Origin: Pedobacter petrophilus
Lineage (GTDB): Bacteria > Bacteroidota > Bacteroidia > Sphingobacteriales > Sphingobacteriaceae
Direction: 5' to 3'
NCBI RefSeq assembly: GCF_009674725.1
Contig: NZ_WKKH01000027.1
Location: forward strand, 1-64,000
DNA length: 64,000 bases
Of the stretch, positions 17,473 to 26,212 are shown in pieces. Both the position numbers and the translations under genes were made by a program. The notes below the pieces were generated by a model, which saw nothing but the letters and a program-made list of their open reading frames with translations, was not told the DNA's origin and searched no databases. The stretch's first letter is position 1; each line of letters opens with the position of its first letter.

Positions 17473-18984
17473 CTAAATTAATTTTAAAATAAATACAATT
17501 ACACTGCGCAAGCTGACGATCATCACGATGATACCAACAGCAACCATAATGGTCTTTGCTGATATTCTATTTGATACTTTCGCTGCAATCGGTGAGGCCA
17601 CTGCACTCCCGATAATCAAGCCTAAAACAGCTTCCCAGTGTTTGCCTCCTAACATAGTGAAAAATGTTAGCGAACTTAATGTTGCGATAAAAAACCTGCT
17701 GATTTTTACAGTTCCGAGCGAGAACAAAGGGTGACGGCCGCCGGCAATTAAGCTGGACAGCACGATAGATCCCCATCCGCCACCAAAGGCAGCATCAATA
17801 AAACCGCCTACAAAACCAAGGAAACCAATTTTCTTTATTTTTTCATCTGCTTTTTTCCTTTTAATGTTAAAGGCTTTCATTAAAATGATTCCCCCTAAAA
17901 ACAAGGTATAAACCGCAACAACGGGCTTTACGTAGGAGCTGTAATGTTCTAAAGAAGACAAAATATAGGCCCCTAAAACGGCCCCGATGATTGCCGGAAT
18001 GATTAGAATTTTAAATAACTTCCAGTTTACATTCCCCATTCTATAATGCATCCAGCCTGCAATACCATTACTCATTACTTCTGAAATGTGGATGGCCATA
18101 CTGGCCGAAGCGGGAGGTAGCCCCATTGCGAGTGAAAAAGATGCTGTGGTAACGCCATAAGACATTCCAATGGCACCATCTACCAACGCGAATAGAAACC
18201 CTGCTCCTAAAAACCAGTAAAACAGCGGATCAATATGAATTAAAAAGGATTGAAATTCTGGTTCAGTATTCCATAATGAAATGCCAATAGCACCAATAAG
18301 CAAAATGGAAGCAATCCAGATTAACCATTTGATGTTCCGTTCTGCAAAACTCTTTTTTGGGTTAATTAAACTTTTTGTAACCTTATTCAGCTTTTTAACT
18401 TTTGCAGAAAAATCGCCGGTTAAGGTTTGGCGCAGCGCACTCATATTTTGCAACGTTTCATCCAGCTCGGCTGGCAAACCCTCGTTCAAAATTTGTTTTA
18501 ATCGCTTTGCAATGGTTGGGGATTTTCCATTGGTGGAAATGGCAATTTTTAAATCCCCTTTCTGTACAATAGAACCCAGGTAAAAATCACAGAGTTCAGG
18601 CTTATCCGCCACATTAATGAGCAAACCTTTTTCATGTGTAACCACCCTGATTTCTTCGTTCAGGATGTAATTATTAGTGGCTGCAAAAACAATATCTATG
18701 TTTTCCAAATCTGAAACATCGAAACTTTTCTGCTTCACTTTGATATTCGGATAATTTGCAACTAATGCATAAACCTCTGGTGAAACAATTTCAGCTACGA
18801 TTGTAATTTTCGCGTGATGGCTATTGTTGACAATTGCCGTTAACTTTTCCAGGCCAATATTACCGGCACCAATTAATAATGTGCGCAGCTTATTCAGCTT
18901 TACAAAAACTGGAAAGAGCTGATTACCTTTCTCCTCTTCAGAGAAAGATGCTTCATTATCAGGTTGGTTAGGCAATACTTGCAT
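17473..18984 (-). CDS. Fusion of siroheme synthase (CysG N-terminal type) and TSUP sulfite/sulfate permease
   Basis: 503 residues combining two functions. Residues about 20-215 are a precorrin-2 dehydrogenase/sirohydrochlorin ferrochelatase (FPVFVKLNKLRTLLIGAGNIGLEKL; VAATNNYILNEEI; STNGKSPTIAKRLKQIL). After a linker, residues about 220-503 form a TauE/SafE (TSUP, DUF81) membrane domain with about eight hydrophobic helices and the GxGxxFALVDGAIGMSYG and GFVGGFIDAAFGGGWG repeats. The start overlaps the end of cobA by 17 bases and the stop almost touches cysH. One protein may thus make siroheme in the cytosol and move sulfate or sulfite across the inner membrane. Confidence 0.9.
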   Translation of the reverse strand: MQVLPNQPDNEASFSEEEKGNQLFPVFVKLNKLRTLLIGAGNIGLEKLTAIVNNSHHAKITIVAEIVSPEVYALVANYPNIKVKQKSFDVSDLENIDIVFAATNNYILNEEIRVVTHEKGLLINVADKPELCDFYLGSIVQKGDLKIAISTNGKSPTIAKRLKQILNEGLPAELDETLQNMSALRQTLTGDFSAKVKKLNKVTKSLINPKKSFAERNIKWLIWIASILLIGAIGISLWNTEPEFQSFLIHIDPLFYWFLGAGFLFALVDGAIGMSYGVTTASFSLAMGLPPASASMAIHISEVMSNGIAGWMHYRMGNVNWKLFKILIIPAIIGAVLGAYILSSLEHYSSYVKPVVAVYTLFLGGIILMKAFNIKRKKADEKIKKIGFLGFVGGFIDAAFGGGWGSIVLSSLIAGGRHPLFSLGTVKISRFFIATLSSLTFFTMLGGKHWEAVLGLIIGSAVASPIAAKVSNRISAKTIMVAVGIIVMIVSLRSVIVFILKLI

Positions 18985-19738
18985 ATTGGGCTACGAGTTT
19001 TTTAAATGATGGATGTAAGGAAACCACTTCGCCAAAAATTAACAGCGCAGGTGCTTTTACATTTTCCTGTTGAACCAAACTTTCAATCGTCTCCACCACA
19101 CCAACAACTAATTTTTCTTCTTCCGATGATCCGTTCTGAACCACCGCAACCGGCAAATTACTTCTGCCTGCGGCTTTGAAGATTTCTACAATCTTAGCTA
19201 ATTTTTTCAAACCCATCAACACCAAAACGGTTGCATTGGATTCTGCTGCCTGATAGATGTCTTTAGATACCTCTCCGGAAGTGGTTGTACCGGTAATTAC
19301 CCAAAAGCTTTCACTTAATCCGCGATGCGTTACCGGAATCTGTTGCAAGCCAGGAACTCCGATGGCGCTCGAAATGCCAGGAATTACATCAACAGGAATA
19401 CTGTAAGATGCCGCATAATCCAGCTCTTCATAACCCCTCCCAAACACAAATGGATCTCCACCTTTTAAACGCACCACATGGCCATAATTTAAAGCGTAAT
19501 CAATCATCAGTTTATTAATGGTTGCCTGAGGATATGAATGTTCACCAGAGCGTTTACCAACATAAACCTTTATTGCTTCAGCTGGTGCATGTTCCAGTAA
19601 TGCTTCATTTGTTAAGGCATCGTACAATACCACATCAGCAGCCTGTAGTGCCTTAACACCTTTTAAGGTTAACAGATCCGGATCGCCGGGACCTGCCCCT
19701 AAAAGGGTAATTCTTGATTCTTTATTTTGATTTAACAT
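18968..19738 (-). CDS. cobA: Uroporphyrinogen-III C-methyltransferase
   Basis: Produces precorrin-2 for siroheme, the cofactor of the sulfite reductase encoded upstream. 256 residues with intact SUMT signatures: LLGAGPGDPDLLTLKG, VVRLKGGDPFVFGRG, PGISSAIGVPGLQQIPVTHRG and VVQNGSSEEEK. The downstream siroheme synthase fusion starts inside its 3' end, so the two enzymes are translationally coupled. The second SUMT at 12567-13361 is a diverged copy. This is the canonical one. Confidence 0.95.
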   Translation of the reverse strand: MLNQNKESRITLLGAGPGDPDLLTLKGVKALQAADVVLYDALTNEALLEHAPAEAIKVYVGKRSGEHSYPQATINKLMIDYALNYGHVVRLKGGDPFVFGRGYEELDYAASYSIPVDVIPGISSAIGVPGLQQIPVTHRGLSESFWVITGTTTSGEVSKDIYQAAESNATVLVLMGLKKLAKIVEIFKAAGRSNLPVAVVQNGSSEEEKLVVGVVETIESLVQQENVKAPALLIFGEVVSLHPSFKKLVAQYASIA

Positions 19739-19750
19739 ACATTTAAATAT

Positions 19751-19850
19751 TGAGGGAGTGAATGTTGAATGACTGAATGTTGAATGATTGAATGACTAAA
19801 TGACTGAATGTTGAGTGAATGAATGTTGAGTGAGTGGATGTTTACCTGCG
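19751..19850. repeat. Tandem GAATGTT/GAATGAC short-unit repeat
   Basis: About 100 bases made of imperfect 7-8-base units (TGAATGTT, GAATGACT, GAGTGAATGAATGTTGAG) lie in the leader between the sulfite reductase and cobA. Shorter runs of the same motif lie upstream of cysN (about 15601-15630) and cysD (about 16580-16612). Such tracts can change length by slippage and could tune downstream expression. Confidence 0.6.
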
Positions 19851-19965
19851 ATTATTAATACTATTATTTTACTACTCATTAATTCTCCCATTTTTTTAAT
19901 CTCTCATTCTATAATTCGCTAATTTTTAATTTATTCTTCTATAATTTCCTCATTCACTAATTCTA

Positions 19966-22056
19966 TCATTTCACAACTACTGCCCTTTTCTCTTTAATCT
20001 GATTTAAAAATTCATCTGCCTGGCTAAAATAAGTACTGGCAAATGCTGCTGTCGGTTCATTTTTATTAATCTGTAACACTAAATCTGAAAAGTTGGTGGA
20101 TAAATTAAACTCCCCTGTTTCCACATAGTGATTATCAAATTCTCTGATGACGCCAACCTGCGTGCTGCTATTGATTCCTTTATCTAAAAGCAAAGATTTT
20201 GCTGCACTCACAAACGTACTGTAGGTATGGTAAATGGCATCGGCATAGGCGCCTTTTTCTAAATTCTGTTTTGCCCATCCAAATTTCTCATCGGCCTCTA
20301 ACAGCAGTGTTGCTACTAAATCGATCACTACACCTGCACATTCACCTACACCAATTGCCGTAACAAACTGTTCTACATGTCCCCAATCTACAAACTCCTC
20401 TTGTTTAAGATTTGTTAAATCGGCCAATGGCTTTAATAATTGATAAAAATGATCTTTACCTTTCCGGTCATAATACTGGTGGAAGCTTTCCTGCTCCTCG
20501 TTATTAGCCTTAAAGTCGTTCAAAATAAAGTGCAACACACTGGTAGCTCTTTTAGAGGGCACCTTAATTACGCGTTCGGCAACCCGCCCCACGCCGTTTC
20601 CAACTGTTCCGCCTCCAAGCATTACCTGAACTGCAGGCACCACTTTACCTTCGGCTTTTACTGAACTTCCGTGGAAGCCAATTTCTGCTAAACCATGCTG
20701 ACCGCAAGAGTTCATGCAACCACTGATTTTGATGTTGATGTTCTTCTCGTATATAAATTCAGGAAAATCGGTGTAAATCACCTCTTCCAAAACTTCGGCT
20801 AAAGTCATGGAGTTAGAAATACCCAAATTACAGGTATCTGTTCCCGGGCAAGTGGTAATATCTGCCAGGCTATCAAAGCCAGCGGTAGTAAAACCAATTT
20901 TATTTAAGGCTGCATATAATGATGGTAAAGCATCTTCACGGACAAATTTCAACAGCAATCCCTGGTTTTGCGTAATCCTGATTTCGTCTGCTACATATGG
21001 TCTGATGGCTTCCACAAAAGCTCTCGCCTTATCGGTTTTAATATCACCAACCTGTACTTTTACATAAACTGCATAAAAGCCAGCTTGCTTTTGTGGAACT
21101 ACATTAGTGGCAGACCAATGTTTGTAATGGGCTTCATTTAATATTTCTACCGAACCATAATGCTGTTCTGAAGGAATTTCCGGCTGAGGCACAGCATCTC
21201 TATCAATGGTATAAGTTTTAACTTTATTTGCAATGCGCTCTTCGGCAACTAAACGTAAAACCTCCTCTAAACCTAACTTTTGCACCAGGTATTTTAAGCG
21301 TGCCTTATTCCTATTGGTGCGTTCGCCATAGCGATCGAACACCCGAAGTACCGATTCTGTAAAAGGAATCAACTGATCTTCGTGTAGAAATTCTTCGATC
21401 GGGCTGGCTAGAAATGGCTGTGCACCTAAGCCACCTGCAAATAAAACTTTAAAACCACGATCGCCATTTTCGTTAATTTTTGGAATGAAGCCTAAATCAT
21501 GAATATAGCTGAAGGCTGTATCCCGGTCACTAGAGGAAAAAGAAATTTTAATTTTTCTACCCATTTCCTGGCAGATTGGATTCCGCAGAAAGTATTTAAA
21601 AACTGCATGGGCATAAGGAGATACGTCGAAAGGTTCATCTTTGTCAATCCCCGAATTTGGCGATGCAGTTACATTGCGAACGGTGTTACCACAGGCTTCA
21701 CGAAGGGTGATATCATCTTGTTCCAATTTAGCCCAAAGTTCCGGAGTTCGGTCTAAACTCACATAGTGCAACTGAATATCCTGACGGGTAGTTAGGTGCA
21801 AATTCCCACTGCCATATTCATCTGCAATATCTGCAATCCGGAGCAACTGTTTAAAAGTTACTTTTCCGAAAGGGAGCTTAATGCGAATCATTTGTACGCC
21901 TGGTTGCCTTTGTCCGTAAACCCCGCGGGCTAAACGTAAGCTCCTGAATTTCTCATCGTGAATGGTTCCATCGCGAAAAGCTTTAATCTTATTCTCTAAA
22001 TCAATAATGTCCTGCTCGACAATATTGTTTTCGAGTTCTGTTCTGAAACTTTGCAT
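19966..22056 (-). CDS. Assimilatory sulfite (nitrite/sulfite) reductase hemoprotein with HEPN-like C-terminal domain
   Basis: Six-electron reduction of sulfite to sulfide using siroheme and a 4Fe-4S cluster; 696 residues. The first ferredoxin-like/siroheme half has RLARGVYGQRQPG and HLTTRQDIQLHYV. The cluster ligands are C403 and C409 (CPGTDTC) and C447 and C451 (CMNSC). The ferredoxin-type enzyme ends near residue 515. Beyond it is an extra region; residues about 590-690 (ADAIYHTYSTFVSAAKSLLL, KGINSSTQVGVIREFDNHYV) resemble a HEPN four-helix domain but lack the R-x4-6-H nuclease motif. No flavoprotein partner is nearby, so electrons may come from ferredoxin. It leads the sulfur operon and has its own conserved promoter. 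Confidence 0.92.
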   Translation of the reverse strand: MQSFRTELENNIVEQDIIDLENKIKAFRDGTIHDEKFRSLRLARGVYGQRQPGVQMIRIKLPFGKVTFKQLLRIADIADEYGSGNLHLTTRQDIQLHYVSLDRTPELWAKLEQDDITLREACGNTVRNVTASPNSGIDKDEPFDVSPYAHAVFKYFLRNPICQEMGRKIKISFSSSDRDTAFSYIHDLGFIPKINENGDRGFKVLFAGGLGAQPFLASPIEEFLHEDQLIPFTESVLRVFDRYGERTNRNKARLKYLVQKLGLEEVLRLVAEERIANKVKTYTIDRDAVPQPEIPSEQHYGSVEILNEAHYKHWSATNVVPQKQAGFYAVYVKVQVGDIKTDKARAFVEAIRPYVADEIRITQNQGLLLKFVREDALPSLYAALNKIGFTTAGFDSLADITTCPGTDTCNLGISNSMTLAEVLEEVIYTDFPEFIYEKNINIKISGCMNSCGQHGLAEIGFHGSSVKAEGKVVPAVQVMLGGGTVGNGVGRVAERVIKVPSKRATSVLHFILNDFKANNEEQESFHQYYDRKGKDHFYQLLKPLADLTNLKQEEFVDWGHVEQFVTAIGVGECAGVVIDLVATLLLEADEKFGWAKQNLEKGAYADAIYHTYSTFVSAAKSLLLDKGINSSTQVGVIREFDNHYVETGEFNLSTNFSDLVLQINKNEPTAAFASTYFSQADEFLNQIKEKRAVVVK

Positions 22057-22219
22057 ATGTGTTGTTAGCTTTATTCAAAAAATGCTTCTCTTTTTACTGA
22101 GAAGCATCCAATATTTTATACCTATAAATTATTTAAATACCCTCTTTTACTTTGTTTTACAACAATAGTGCATCGATTTATCTCCGGTATTTATAACTAT
22201 AGATTTGAAGTTCATCTTT

Positions 22220-22256
22220 CAAATATATAAAGTATATAGGAATAGTCGTAATTTAT
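22220..22256 (-). promoter_or_regulatory. Conserved promoter/operator element of the sulfite reductase operon
   Basis: Matches the element at 13402-13438 in 33 of 37 positions. On the minus strand it ends in the -7 box TATATTTG (22227-22220), implying an mRNA leader of about 155 bases. Conserved TCCTATA and ATAAATTAC blocks upstream of the box are candidates for the binding site of a shared regulator, perhaps the Rrf2 protein encoded next door. Confidence 0.7.
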
Positions 22257-22322
22257 CTCAAAAAAGTTTTAGAATATAAGATCACTTAAGTTAAGTAACC
22301 GATTCGTGAGATGTCTTACTAG

Positions 22323-22515
22323 CTAACGTTATTCTGAAATTATCCCAGGAAATTATTGTGGTATAAGCGAAACAGATGCTGAATCAGGTTCAGCAAGACG
22401 AGTTCTCATCTAAATTATTCTTAGGAGATTGTTGTATCCACATTATCTTCTGAACTCATTTCAGAACCTAATTTACGAATCAAGATGCTGAATCAAGTTC
22501 AGCGGGACGCCCAAG
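22323..22515. repeat. CTGAAxxxGTTCAG-type dispersed repeats in a 482-bp gene-free gap
   Basis: Between the sulfite reductase promoter and the Rrf2 gene are several related short inverted units: GATGCTGAATCAGGTTCAGC (about 22376-22395), CTGAACTCATTTCAGAACCT (about 22452-22471) and GATGCTGAATCAAGTTCAGC (about 22483-22502). They resemble the units at 8877-9010. No gene is visible in the gap. Confidence 0.5.
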
Positions 22516-22538
22516 GATTTAATGAAATTTAAAGGAAA

Positions 22539-22985
22539 TTACAAACTTTCTATTCCCAATTTCAGGGTACCTTCCCGGCCAATTACATCAGCAATACTGG
22601 TTTCACTTAAAACCTTAAGCGTGGCATCCCTCACATCAATAAAAGCACTTCTAATTCCACAGGTTTTCTCGTCTTCGCATTCATCACATTTGTGATAAAA
22701 ATTCAAGCTTGCGCAAGGCACCATCGCAATCGGGCCATCTGTTACCCGCATTACATGCACCAATAGAATTTCTTCAGGTCTTTTATTTAAGCTGTAGCCA
22801 CCTCCCGCACCTTTCTTGCTGTACAAGAAACCTGCATTACGTAAATCCAGAAGGATTTGTTCCAGGAATTTTTTCGGAATATGCTCCTCCTCGGCAATCT
22901 TAGAGATTTGCATAGGTGGTTTTTCTACGTTTTTACCAAGCGCAACAAGTGCTTTTATGGCGTATTTAGTTTTTTTGGATAGCAT
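22539..22985 (-). CDS. Rrf2-family transcription regulator with Cys cluster
   Basis: 148-residue winged-helix regulator. N-terminal MLSKKTKYAIKALVALG and IPKKFLEQILLDLRNAGFL are typical Rrf2 helices; a wing KKGAGGGYSL follows. Four Cys residues, C91, C100, C103 and C109 (C-x8-C-x2-C-x5-C), could bind an iron-sulfur cluster as in IscR/NsrR-type members, though the spacing differs from IscR. CAAAGCTA on the plus strand at 22994-23001 reads TAGCTTTG (TAnnTTTG) for this gene, so its mRNA may have almost no leader. Position beside the sulfate operon suggests it regulates sulfur or Fe-S metabolism (inference). Confidence 0.9.
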   Translation of the reverse strand: MLSKKTKYAIKALVALGKNVEKPPMQISKIAEEEHIPKKFLEQILLDLRNAGFLYSKKGAGGGYSLNKRPEEILLVHVMRVTDGPIAMVPCASLNFYHKCDECEDEKTCGIRSAFIDVRDATLKVLSETSIADVIGREGTLKLGIESL

Positions 22986-23214
22986 ATATCTTACAAAGCT
23001 AAGAAATTAAGTATAATTATGAAATTCGCAATATTCACAAAAAAACTTCTAATGATACCCTTGCAATCTTAAAACCTAGCTGGCTACAATTTAGCAAAAA
23101 TGCAAAAGAATATATTTTTTTAATCAGACCTGCGTAAAAATACATTCCCAGCTGAACACAAATCTGCTAAAGCGGGTTTAAAACCTAACTTTACCCCCAG
23201 TTGCTAATCTTAAA

Positions 23215-24441
23215 ATGAAAAAAAGAACAAGTTTTTTACCACTTTTAGTTATCGCCCTCCTATTTTTTGCCCTTAATGCATATGTCCTTTCCGGCTTAAG
23301 TGTCATCAACCACCAGGAATGGTTAGCACCAGCCTTTTGGGTTTTAATCATCAGTTTAACCGTCTCGCTAATTTTCGCAATAACACAAATGCGGAAAGGT
23401 ATAAATAGGTTTTTTACCATTGTTAGTCATGCTTTTTTAATTGTTCTGGTTTCAGAAATGGTTTTTGCTGTTTTTCTGTTGATTGGAGATTTTTACCGCG
23501 TAGTGATGTCCATCACCACTAATTTCCAGCCGCTGGGCTATCAAATTGCGGATAGAAATTATTACTGGGTTGATTTTGCGTTCATTATGTTTTGCCTCAC
23601 GGTGATCCTGTTCGCCTTCGGTATTACCAGGGGGAAATATGCCTACCGGGTAATTAACCACACCCTGTATTTTGATGATTTGCCAAAAAGTTTTGATGGT
23701 TTTACCCTCACCCAAATCTCTGATATACATGCCGGAAGTTTTACCAAACCTAAACTGGTGCAAAAAGGAATCGACCTTATCAATGCGCAAAAAAGCGATT
23801 TATTCGTTTTTACCGGCGATTTAGTTAATAATATGGCTTCAGAGATTGTACCGTACATCGATCACTTTTCGCAGATCAAGGCACCATTCGGTCAGTTTTC
23901 TGTTTTGGGAAATCATGACTACGGCGATTATATCAAATGGCCTTCGGAAACAGATAAAGTAAAAAATCTAGATCAGCTGAAAGCATACCATAAGGAATTG
24001 GGGTTTAAACTTCTTCTGGATGAACATGTTGTGCTGGAAAAGAACGGAGAAAAAATAATCCTTGCTGGAATAGAAAACTGGGGCGTTGGCTTCGGTGAGC
24101 GAGGCGACTTAAATAAAGCGCTTCAAAATACTTCAATAAACGATTTCAAGATTCTGCTTTCGCACGATCCCTCGCACTGGGATGCGCAGGTAAAGAACAA
24201 TCCTTCTAAAATTCAGCTTTCATTGGCTGGCCATACTCATGGGATGCAGTTTGGTATTGAGGCTTTTGGCATTAAATGGAGTCCGGTAAAATACCGTTAC
24301 AAACATTGGGCAGGGATTAAAAGCGAAAATAACCGTTATTTAAATGTGAACCGGGGCTTTGGTTTTCTTGGTTTTTCTGGTCGGATAGGTATCTGGCCGG
24401 AAATCACGGTGATTGAATTGAAAAGAAAAGATTCACTATAG
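23215..24441 (+). CDS. Membrane-anchored metallophosphoesterase (YaeI/YkuE-like)
   Basis: 408 residues. The first half (about 1-140) has three to four hydrophobic helices (FLPLLVIALLFFALNAYVLS; FWVLIISLTVSLIFAI). The second half is a calcineurin-like phosphoesterase with the metal ligand motifs SDIHAGS, FTGDLVNN, LGNHDYG, LLSHDP and AGHTHGMQFG. Relatives include phosphodiesterases acting on lipid-linked or nucleotide substrates; the substrate here is unknown. It is divergent from the Rrf2 gene and appears to be monocistronic. Confidence 0.9.
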   Translation: MKKRTSFLPLLVIALLFFALNAYVLSGLSVINHQEWLAPAFWVLIISLTVSLIFAITQMRKGINRFFTIVSHAFLIVLVSEMVFAVFLLIGDFYRVVMSITTNFQPLGYQIADRNYYWVDFAFIMFCLTVILFAFGITRGKYAYRVINHTLYFDDLPKSFDGFTLTQISDIHAGSFTKPKLVQKGIDLINAQKSDLFVFTGDLVNNMASEIVPYIDHFSQIKAPFGQFSVLGNHDYGDYIKWPSETDKVKNLDQLKAYHKELGFKLLLDEHVVLEKNGEKIILAGIENWGVGFGERGDLNKALQNTSINDFKILLSHDPSHWDAQVKNNPSKIQLSLAGHTHGMQFGIEAFGIKWSPVKYRYKHWAGIKSENNRYLNVNRGFGFLGFSGRIGIWPEITVIELKRKDSL

Positions 24442-24482
24442 ACATTTCGACTGGAGCGCAACGGATGGAGAAACCTTTGTAC
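24441..24482. repeat. Intergenic repeat unit (GACATTTCGACTGGAGCGCA type)
   Basis: The stretch just after the phosphoesterase (GACATTTCGACTGGAGCGCA, GGATGGAGAAACC) resembles a dispersed intergenic unit that I associate with Pedobacter genomes. It occurs once in this window, so its repeat nature rests on recognition, not on a second copy here. Confidence 0.35.
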
Positions 24483-24545
24483 TTGCGTATAGTAAAGTGC
24501 CAAGAAATTAGAAAGTCTTCACTTCGAATCTGATGAATAATGCCA

Positions 24546-25409
24546 TTATTTTCTGAATAAGAGAATTATTTTTTTCACTCCTTCTGCTACACCAACGGCC
24601 ACTAATCCTGCCGCTAAACCAATTGCAAACTCTTTAATGGTAGACATCAGATTTGGCAACAAATGGTGTAAAAATTCTATGTTGTGAACGAAAATACCGC
24701 CTGAAACCAAGATTAATGCCACCGTACCGGCGAAGCTTAATACTTTAATAATAATAGGTAATGATTTGATCAGTACATTCCCTAATGTTGATAGAAATCC
24801 CTTGTTATCGGCATGTTTAACCAGTTTATAGCCAGCATCATCCATTCTCACGATAAGGGCAACAATGCCGTAAACACCTATTGTTGCTAAAATGGCAACC
24901 ACAGATACGGTTAAAATCTGAACGGTAACGCTTCGGTCTAAAACTGTTCCGAGGGCAATAATTACGATTTCTACTGATAGGATAAAATCTGTAGTTACAG
25001 CAGATTTTATTTTAGATTTTTCAGCTGCTTTATCATCCTGGATAACATCTTTAGCTGCTTTAGTATTTTCATGCCGGTGAAAAAGAAATTCAATGATTTT
25101 CTCTACGCCTTCGTAAGCGAGATAAAACCCGCCCAAAATCAAAATAAACTTAATGGCTATCGGGAAAAAAAAGTTTAACAGCAGGGCGATGGGGACAATG
25201 ATAATCTTGTTAATCAGCGAGCCTTTTGTAATTGACCACAATACAGGAAGCTCACGCGAAGACAGAAATCCAGTGGCTTTCTCAGCATTTACCGCTAAAT
25301 CATCACCTAAAATACCAGCGGTTTTTTTAGTTGCAATTTTTGCGGTCACCGCTACATCGTCCATTAAAGCAGCAATATCATCTAAAATCGCGAAAAAACC
25401 TGAAGCCAT
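24546..25409 (-). CDS. DUF808 family inner-membrane protein (YedI-like)
   Basis: 287 residues, beginning with the family's characteristic MASGFFAILDDIAALMDDVA and KKTAGILGDDLAVNAEKATGF, followed by several transmembrane helices (LINKIIIVPIALLLNFFFPI, FILILGGFYLAYEGVEKI, the ILSVEIVIIALGTVLD segment, VAILATIGVYGIVALIV and more). The ATG at 25409 is preferred to an in-frame TTG nine codons upstream. Function is unknown. E. coli YedI and relatives are usually described as possible transporters. Confidence 0.88.
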   Translation of the reverse strand: MASGFFAILDDIAALMDDVAVTAKIATKKTAGILGDDLAVNAEKATGFLSSRELPVLWSITKGSLINKIIIVPIALLLNFFFPIAIKFILILGGFYLAYEGVEKIIEFLFHRHENTKAAKDVIQDDKAAEKSKIKSAVTTDFILSVEIVIIALGTVLDRSVTVQILTVSVVAILATIGVYGIVALIVRMDDAGYKLVKHADNKGFLSTLGNVLIKSLPIIIKVLSFAGTVALILVSGGIFVHNIEFLHHLLPNLMSTIKEFAIGLAAGLVAVGVAEGVKKIILLFRK

Positions 25410-25624
25410 ATTTATCTGTTTATGTAAGGCCCGCAAAATATAAATTCAATTTTACAATACCACGAAAACATAAAGATATTATTGGCTCTAATTGTTTTAA
25501 ATATTCGTCAAAATAGCCGCCAGCTCCTTAGCGAAACCATAAACAGGCTTAATATCAGCTTCATGGTGAAGCAATTTTTTAAAACCCTCCCTTAAGCTAC
25601 GTTGTTCTATTCATGAACTAAAAC

Positions 25625-25810
25625 ATGAAAAAGATGAATACAGATCCAAGAGAAAACGAGCAGAATGAAGATGATGGACTAAGGAAAACGAGTCCTAATG
25701 ATACCCATGAGGCAGATGATAATGATGTGCAGCGCGGTTTAACCGGAGAAACTGACGATGAAGAAGATGTTGGTGGCGACCTTGCCGGTAACGCAGGTGG
25801 AAATACCTAG
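25625..25810 (+). CDS. Small acidic, disordered protein
   Basis: 61 residues, very rich in D, E, N and G (NEQNEDDGLRK, TDDEEDVGGDLAGNAGG) with no hydrophobic segment. It is probably an intrinsically disordered cytosolic protein. It is followed after 24 bases by a good intrinsic terminator, which supports real expression. A similar acidic small protein lies 145 bases downstream. Both sit in a group with SDR and DUF892 genes often linked to general stress, so a stress role is possible but unproven. Confidence 0.55.
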   Translation: MKKMNTDPRENEQNEDDGLRKTSPNDTHEADDNDVQRGLTGETDDEEDVGGDLAGNAGGNT

Positions 25811-25833
25811 GCACCTATTTAAATGCACTGTCG

Positions 25834-25872
25834 AAAGGCTTGTAGATCATGATTGATGTACAAGCCTTTTTA
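25834..25872 (+). terminator. Intrinsic terminator of the acidic small-protein gene
   Basis: A perfect 11-bp stem, AAAGGCTTGTA (25834-25844) with TACAAGCCTTT (25859-25869), is followed by a T-run. Confidence 0.8.
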
Positions 25873-25954
25873 CTTTTAAGACGGCACCAGGCTGATGAAT
25901 TCGATTTAAGCTAAACTTTGCCCGTTAGCAACTGTTTTATATGTATAAAAAACA

Positions 25955-26167
25955 ATGGTCATGGAAAACGAAAAAAACAAAAAAGAAGATTCGAAAGAAG
26001 AAAAAGCAGGAGTAGTTCCTGCCGAAGATATTAAAGGCAGTGATGCTGATAGTGCCTATGCGGGCGAAGAAACGAGTGTTGAGGAACTTGCTGAGCAACA
26101 ACTGGGAACAGATGCTGAAGCAGATGACACAGACACAGAGAATAATTCTGAAAAGGATAATGGTTAA
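25955..26167 (+). CDS. Small acidic, disordered protein (second)
   Basis: 70 residues (68 if the second ATG at 25961 is used), composed mainly of E, D, K, A and S (ENEKNKKEDSKEEKAGVV, EETSVEELAEQQLGTDAEAD) with no membrane segment. The SDR gene begins 45 bases after its stop with no terminator between, so they are probably co-transcribed. It resembles the preceding acidic protein in composition rather than sequence. No function is recognised. Confidence 0.55.
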   Translation: MVMENEKNKKEDSKEEKAGVVPAEDIKGSDADSAYAGEETSVEELAEQQLGTDAEADDTDTENNSEKDNG

Positions 26168-26212
26168 TTAACCATCCGTCCCGCTCCGCATTTATTAATA
26201 AATTTTATAGTT

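Noticed and set aside
19751..19850. CRISPR-like array
   Set aside because: The repeated units are 7-8 bases without unique spacers, and no cas genes are present.
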